Positions 59,470 to 64,000 of a stretch of 64,000 nucleotides of DNA are shown here, piece after piece; position 1 is the stretch's first letter, and every line of letters starts with the position of its first letter. Source of the DNA: CBDHEY01 sp965262305. GTDB taxonomy: Bacteria > Pseudomonadota > Gammaproteobacteria > Pseudomonadales > Cellvibrionaceae. The notes under the pieces were generated by a model. The model did not search any database. It worked only from the letters and a program-made list of their open reading frames with translations, and was not told the origin of the DNA. The position numbers and the translations under genes were made by a program. The DNA lies in contig CBDHEY010000002.1 in the NCBI GenBank assembly GCA_965262305.1, positions 1,922,001 to 1,986,000 of the forward strand. The letters run 5' to 3'.

Positions 59470-61554
59470 TTAATTGTCATTACTAGCTGTAAATGGCAAG
59501 GTATTAATCAAATTATCTAAAAACGAGCCAGATGAATTTAAGCCAGAAAGAATTCTTTCCATGGCAATATATTGCTGGATTAGTCTTTCTTCATAGGCTT
59601 CGATACGCCGATCTAAGGTTTCTTGATCATCATCAAGTCCAGTTAAGCTATCGTTTAGTGTTTCTTCTCGCGTGGCAATCACACCGTCAGAATCCAAGAA
59701 TGCATCAATTAATTCATTTAATTCACCAGCAAAACCACGGGAAAAGTTTACGGTTGCTGTTGTTGCATTTTCACCAATAATCATCGCTAAACCGACACCT
59801 GGTTCGTCTAAGTCAGGTAGCAGGACATTTGCAGAACCAAAGGCTGATACGCCGTCAACGGTGCCTGAAACCGTGACACCAGCAGTTGACGTTCCAGTTG
59901 TGGTCGACAAGCCTAAATCCGTTTCTAAATCCGTACTTACAGACGAAAATGAAACGTTAGATCCAGATCCATACTTGTTTGAGGTAATTACAAAAGCACC
60001 GGAATCGACCGAAACGGTCACCCTTGCGCCGGCATCGCTTAAAGTTGAATCTGAGTTTATCAATGTCTGTAGTGCCGCTGCCAAGTCGCTTTGAGTATCG
60101 TATGTTGCCGTTGGAACGGTTAAAGTAGCAGAAGTATTTCCATCTACCGTCACATCAAATGTATAGGTTTTTCCGGTCGTATCAAGTGGGAAAGTTTCAG
60201 TTGCGGCCGTACCTGTGTAATTTCCCGTAGAAGGAGGCGTTGTAATATTTATACTGTATTCACCTGAAGCTGTATTATCACCAAAACTATTTACAACAAT
60301 ATTTGTGTCGGAAGAAACTGTTCTTGGTGCAAACAACTTTTGAATATCTTCAAAATTATTATCAAATGCATTAGTAAAATCGGTTTCGTCGATACTCAAG
60401 GTTCCATCGAGTTCTGTACGAATTCCTACATTGGTCAAGGATGTAAAGTTTGAATCAGCAAGCCCTGAAACTGGCGAGGCAATCAATGAACGTATTTGGG
60501 ATAATATGGACTTGCCTAGGCTATCATTTGCAAGAGAGCCAACGATAGTTTCAGTTTCACCATCGTCATTTTCTACCTCATTTATTCCAAACGCAGGATC
60601 GACTGCATCTAAAAACGCATTGTAAGAGTCGACAAAGTTACGAATGTTTTGCTCGGCGAATGTTTTATCCTCAGTGACGGTGACCGTTACAGCTTCAGTT
60701 GTCACTTTCAAAATATCTAACGTTAAACCATCGACAATATCATCGACAACATTACTCGAACGAGAAACCTGAAGCCCGTTTAAGGTGATTAATGCATCTT
60801 GTCCTATTTGTGTTTCAAAAGCGTCAAAACCGGTTTTTCCGGTATTAAAAGCAAAGCGGGAAAGCCCAGTGGAATCAGTATTACTTGGTGAACCACCAGT
60901 TTCAGATACCGTAATTTCTAGCTGAGAGTCATCACCCGAATCAGCGAGAAGCGTTAAGTGATAATCGGTACCATCAAAAACAATATTTGCAGTCACGCCA
61001 AAATCAGCATCATTAATAGCGTCTCTTAAGCCTTCTAGTGAGTTATTCGAGCTATCAATCGTGATGGTCTGTGATGTTGAATCCCCATCCTGAGTAAAAG
61101 ACGTGGGCGTGTTATCTGGCGCTGCGGTTCTGGTCCAAGCTCCAAAATTAAACGTAATTGTGTCGCCTTCTGTTCCCACAGAATCGCTTGGATCAGAAAA
61201 ACCATCAAATGCGAGCGATTGCGCTGACGCTATTTGCTCGACGGTGAAAGAATAAACACCCGCAGCAACGTCTGTATCAAGTTCGGTTGGTACCAACGCA
61301 TCACTTTCAGTAAACGATGCAGACTTACTGAATAGCCCTTCAGGATCCGTGAGAACTGTTGCTGCATCTTGCAACGTGGCAAGGGCGCTTTTTATCAATC
61401 CAAAATCGGAAATCTGAGTTTCTGTTTCTTCTCTTTTGGAATCAATTCTCTCTTGTGGAGCCGCTCTTTCGATCGAAACAAGTTGTGACACCAGGCTAGT
61501 GGTATCAATACCAGAACCTGCGCCTAGCGATTGGATGATATTGTTTTCAATCAT
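59470..61554 (-). CDS. fliD: Flagellar filament cap protein FliD (enlarged)
   Basis: 694 residues, against about 450-480 in Pseudomonas or Salmonella. The N-terminal FliD_N part is visible (SLGAGSGIDTTSLVSQLVSI) and the C-terminal FliD_C helices end in the long coiled coil DRRIEAYEERLIQQYIAMER. The middle contains extra beta-rich sequence, Thr/Ser/Gly/Asp-rich, with Flagellin_IN-like pieces (TIDSSNNSLEGLRDAINDAD, YDTQSDLAAALQTLINSDST). The cap promotes flagellin polymerisation at the tip. It is preceded by a FliA promoter. The surplus length is probably surface-exposed insertion, matched by the large flagellin next to it. Confidence 0.96.
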   Translation of the reverse strand: MIENNIIQSLGAGSGIDTTSLVSQLVSIERAAPQERIDSKREETETQISDFGLIKSALATLQDAATVLTDPEGLFSKSASFTESDALVPTELDTDVAAGVYSFTVEQIASAQSLAFDGFSDPSDSVGTEGDTITFNFGAWTRTAAPDNTPTSFTQDGDSTSQTITIDSSNNSLEGLRDAINDADFGVTANIVFDGTDYHLTLLADSGDDSQLEITVSETGGSPSNTDSTGLSRFAFNTGKTGFDAFETQIGQDALITLNGLQVSRSSNVVDDIVDGLTLDILKVTTEAVTVTVTEDKTFAEQNIRNFVDSYNAFLDAVDPAFGINEVENDDGETETIVGSLANDSLGKSILSQIRSLIASPVSGLADSNFTSLTNVGIRTELDGTLSIDETDFTNAFDNNFEDIQKLFAPRTVSSDTNIVVNSFGDNTASGEYSINITTPPSTGNYTGTAATETFPLDTTGKTYTFDVTVDGNTSATLTVPTATYDTQSDLAAALQTLINSDSTLSDAGARVTVSVDSGAFVITSNKYGSGSNVSFSSVSTDLETDLGLSTTTGTSTAGVTVSGTVDGVSAFGSANVLLPDLDEPGVGLAMIIGENATTATVNFSRGFAGELNELIDAFLDSDGVIATREETLNDSLTGLDDDQETLDRRIEAYEERLIQQYIAMERILSGLNSSGSFLDNLINTLPFTASNDN

Positions 61555-61626
61555 GTCTGACTCACTTCCCGGTTTGATTTTTTCCGAGGGTTACCACAAA
61601 ATTACAAATGCATGTGCTTAATTAAC

Positions 61627-61653
61627 TTATCGGTCAAAATCGCATCTGCTTTA
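61627..61653 (-). promoter_or_regulatory. Sigma28 (FliA) promoter of fliD
   Basis: The minus strand reads TAAA, 15 nt, then ACCGATAA, one base off the consensus TAAA-N15-GCCGATAA. It starts 73 bp before the fliD start and follows the flaG terminator. Confidence 0.9.
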
Positions 61654-61692
61654 GGCATAGCTGCAAAAAACTCGCATTTTTTTATAAACGCC

Positions 61693-61720
61693 AAAAAGAC
61701 GCCAGGAAAACCTAGCGCCT
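61693..61720 (-). terminator. Rho-independent terminator of flaG
   Basis: Read on the minus strand: a 10-bp stem AGGCGCTAGG/CCTGGCGTCT (two G-U pairs), loop TTTT, followed by five T including the stem end. It lies 24 bp after the flaG stop codon. Confidence 0.82.
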
Positions 61721-61744
61721 TTCGATAAGCTTAGCAGCAGTTTG

Positions 61745-62164
61745 TCAACCTAGCGCATTAAGTAACCGAAACTCACCATCATCCTTCAACCTTCGTGCCA
61801 ACTCCAAGAAGATATCCTCTGGAATCTGCCGTATAACTTCTCCTGAATCACTATCGGTGACTTTTATTACGGTTCTGTCTAGCTCTTTATCCACTGTAAA
61901 TTGCAAATCTCTTTGGATTGATTGCACATAATCGTTAACATCTGCAACCTCTGTTTCTAACTTTTCTCCTGAGACATTTTGCACTTTTGACTCAGTTTTT
62001 TGAGACTTATTTACAGCGTCATTAGGCAATTCTTTGCCGCTTTCTTTTGGTTGAGCTTCAATTGCCCCCTTAGATGAAGCACCAACCACGGCAAACTGCG
62101 CCGCCTTGGATATATTGACTTCATTCATGGGTTTAAACCTCTCAATGTTGGAAAAAGCCAGCAA
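61745..62164 (-). CDS. flaG: FlaG family protein
   Basis: 139 residues. The C-terminal FlaG domain is clear: LQFTVDKELDRTVIKVTDSD followed by SGEVIRQIPEDIFLELARRL. The N-terminal 70 residues are polar and disordered. FlaG, encoded between flagellin and fliD in many polar flagellates, influences filament length or structure; its mechanism is not settled. It lies 58 bp after the flagellin gene and ends at a good terminator before the fliD promoter. Confidence 0.93.
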   Translation of the reverse strand: MLAFSNIERFKPMNEVNISKAAQFAVVGASSKGAIEAQPKESGKELPNDAVNKSQKTESKVQNVSGEKLETEVADVNDYVQSIQRDLQFTVDKELDRTVIKVTDSDSGEVIRQIPEDIFLELARRLKDDGEFRLLNALG

Positions 62165-62222
62165 CGAATTTCGTTACCAGCTCGGTTTTCCCTAATAAAA
62201 ACTAAAATTCATTCCATTTAAA

Positions 62223-64000
62223 TTACTGTAGTAGCGATAGGACCTGCTGAGGTCGAGCATTCGCCTGAGCTAGCATGGCTTGTGAAGCCTGTTGCAGAAC
62301 CTGTGCTCTACTTAACGCCGCAGTTTCAGATGCGAAATCCGCATCAACAATTCGTGAACGCGCAGCCGAAGTATTTTCAGAAACGTTACTCAAGTTAGAC
62401 ACTGTAAAATCAAGACGGTTATTTACCGCACCGAGATCAGATCGCGTCGAGTTGATTGTCTCCAAGGCGTTGTCAATAGAATCTACAGCAGATTGAGCAC
62501 CTGCTTGAGTTGCAACACTGATGCTCGAAATTGCAGAACCCGTTACTGCCGCACTTTGATCAGTATTTAGATCGGTAAGACCAGTAACAGTCGTAGCATT
62601 CCCTGAAACTTCAACACTTATGGTTTGATCATTTGCAGAATCTAAAGCAATTCTTGGCTGAATCACAATCGTGTCGTTTTCTCCGTCCGAATTCGAGTCA
62701 GACACAGCATTTAAGCCCTCTGACGTATCATTGGCGAAGGTAATTCCTAGCAAGTTGGCTGTAGCAAAACCTTGTGTTTGACCTAATGTCAACGTGATTG
62801 CAGAAGTACCTACAAGCTGAAGTTCACCGTTCTCATCCACACTAGCTGTAACACCTGTGCTACCTGTTGAGCCATTAATATCCGCAACAGCCGCATCCAA
62901 ATCATCTAAATCGATGTTAGAAATCTCTGTACCATTAATATTAATTGATCCTGTATTAGCTCCTAAAGCAGCAGCAGTGGTGGTATTGCCAGAACCAGGA
63001 TCAGTAGTACCTAACAAGAACTCTAAATCCATGTTGTTTGCTTCAGTCATGGTGAACGGTGAATCTGAAGTCAACGTGATAAAACCACTGTCGTTCACCG
63101 TTGCAGTTACACCAGTATTACCAGTTGCTGCATTAATAATTGTTGCAACGCTCGCGGCATCATCAGCGGCTGTGATACCGGATAAATCAACTGTAACGCC
63201 GTTAATTTGAAAATCTGCAGCGTTGGCAACAGTTGCTAAGTTAGTAATATCTACCGCTTCGTCGCCCACAATAGTAGCTTGCTGCTTTGATAAATCTGTA
63301 GTGAAAGATGCATCCGCCGTGATACTTGCAGAAACTCCAGTTGTATCGCTAACAGCATTAATGTTATCCACTTTTGCTTGTAAGCTTGAGTTAGTTGAAT
63401 CTGAAGCGATAGTTACATCGTTTATGATTAGCGCGCCGCTACCCAACGCTGTTGTTTGGTTGGCTGCGGAGATACTTGCACCGACCACTTCGCCTTGACC
63501 AGCCACTTCAACAAACCCAAAGTTTGTTAGATCTGTGTCAGTGCCGTTGGCTCCTTTTGTTACTGTTATTGCTTCGCCATCTGTCGAAGAAATTGATATA
63601 GAGCCCTGTTGCGTCACACCACCGTTTGCAAAGCCCGTTGCTGTTTCGCCAGTATTTGCCGCAGTGGTAACAACTAGAGATCCACCCGTGGCGTTAGAAA
63701 GCGTTAATCTACCGTTATCCGCATTAATAGCTGCTACTACTGCGCCATCGGTTTTTTCATTTATTAGGCTAACTAATTCATCAGTCGAGTTAGTGCTTAT
63801 ACCTGTACCGCCTATAGTAAAGGTTGTAGCGGCAGATCCATCAGTAGATCCTAAAGCAATGGTAAAGGTATCACCAGCAGCTAAAACACCATCGGCCGTT
63901 GAGGTACCTTCAAAGATATTAAAACCAGATGCACTTACACCGTCGATTGAACTAATATCCGCAATCAAATCATCAAATACATCAGATCCCGTTGAGTCAT
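62223..64000 (-). CDS. fliC: Large flagellin FliC, C-terminal part (partial)
   Basis: The frame is open to the right edge (592 residues visible) and the N-terminus lies outside. The C-terminal D1/D0 region is typical (TQAGAQSAVDSIDNALETIN, DFASETAALSRAQVLQQASQ, AMLAQANARPQQVLSLLQ). In front of it, instead of a short variable domain, is a long Thr/Ser/Ala/Asp-rich stretch with at least four Flagellin_IN-like modules: TDELVSLINEKTDGAVVAAI, SLQAKVDNINAVSDTTGVSA, DDAASVATIINAATGNTGVT and DDLDAAVADINGSTGSTGVT. Almost no Lys, Arg or aromatic residues occur there. With an N-terminal D0/D1 of about 170 residues, the protein should exceed 750 residues. The frame in the window begins with an incomplete codon, so no start is given. 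Confidence 0.95.
   Translation of the reverse strand, partial: DSTGSDVFDDLIADISSIDGVSASGFNIFEGTSTADGVLAAGDTFTIALGSTDGSAATTFTIGGTGISTNSTDELVSLINEKTDGAVVAAINADNGRLTLSNATGGSLVVTTAANTGETATGFANGGVTQQGSISISSTDGEAITVTKGANGTDTDLTNFGFVEVAGQGEVVGASISAANQTTALGSGALIINDVTIASDSTNSSLQAKVDNINAVSDTTGVSASITADASFTTDLSKQQATIVGDEAVDITNLATVANAADFQINGVTVDLSGITAADDAASVATIINAATGNTGVTATVNDSGFITLTSDSPFTMTEANNMDLEFLLGTTDPGSGNTTTAAALGANTGSININGTEISNIDLDDLDAAVADINGSTGSTGVTASVDENGELQLVGTSAITLTLGQTQGFATANLLGITFANDTSEGLNAVSDSNSDGENDTIVIQPRIALDSANDQTISVEVSGNATTVTGLTDLNTDQSAAVTGSAISSISVATQAGAQSAVDSIDNALETINSTRSDLGAVNNRLDFTVSNLSNVSENTSAARSRIVDADFASETAALSRAQVLQQASQAMLAQANARPQQVLSLLQ

Noticed and set aside
59672..60094. 140-codon plus-strand frame inside fliD (and 62857-63210 inside flagellin)
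   Set aside because: Low-complexity mirror of the Thr/Ser/Asp-rich coding strand; overlaps a certain gene completely.
1..64000. Mobile elements, prophage, CRISPR, tRNA or rRNA genes
   Set aside because: No transposase, integrase, phage structural gene, regular spaced repeat array or recognisable tRNA/rRNA sequence was seen on either strand.

Overview
The window looks like chromosome of an AT-rich gammaproteobacterium with a polar flagellum of the Pseudomonas type, probably marine. The evidence is a FleQ/FleS/FleR sigma54 cascade, FlhF/FleN, FliA, a CheY/CheZ pair after fliA, an HptB-HsbR-HsbA module, and gammaproteobacterial housekeeping neighbours (pepN, DUF1315, rhomboid, nadK, DUF1853). 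The genus cannot be fixed from the sequence alone. Nearly all flagellar genes are on the minus strand, so transcription runs from high to low coordinates.

Layout in transcription order. 64000-58098: a large flagellin (5' end outside the window), flaG, an enlarged fliD, two fliS paralogues and a fliT-like gene. 57895-53376: fleQ, then fleS-fleR. 53157-46789: a small unknown gene, then fliE-F-G-H-I-J. 46355-34663: a complete chemosensory operon (STAS, cheY, cheA, cheW, soluble multi-PAS receptor, cheR, cheD, cheB) continuing into hsbA-hsbR-hptB. 34533-27562: fliK, then fliL-M-N-O-P-Q-R-flhB. About 21 kb of mostly non-flagellar genes (6504-27538) separates flhB from flhA. It holds an orphan histidine kinase, a PLP enzyme, a cNMP/rhodanese fusion, DUF1853, nadK, rhomboid, DUF1315, pepN, cytochrome b561/yceI, a 2OG-Fe(II) oxygenase, a bactofilin, an internally duplicated methyltransferase-like protein, a long DUF349 protein, an unknown membrane-anchored protein and a NUDIX hydrolase. 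6412-1: flhA, flhF, fleN, fliA, cheY and cheZ (running off the left end).

Regulation can be read from the DNA. GG-N10-GC (-24/-12) sigma54 promoters precede flhA, fliL, fliK, fleSR and probably fliE. Sigma28 (FliA) promoters of the form TAAA-N15-GCCGATAA precede fliD and fliS. A 16-bp element with two TGAC half-sites 11 bp apart lies just downstream of the flhA and fliL promoters and upstream of the fleSR promoter. A related palindrome lies in the fliE leader. This arrangement matches what is known of FleQ sites in Pseudomonas aeruginosa.

The less ordinary items are the flagellin with at least four Flagellin_IN-like modules and an oversized cap protein; CheA with a tandemly duplicated module between HPt and kinase core; the soluble four-PAS receptor ending in a CheR-docking pentapeptide; insertion of this Che2-like operon between fliJ and hsbA; and a cluster of bactofilin, duplicated methyltransferase-like protein and 2OG oxygenase with unusual repeats around it. 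I saw no rRNA, tRNA, CRISPR array, insertion sequence or phage gene.
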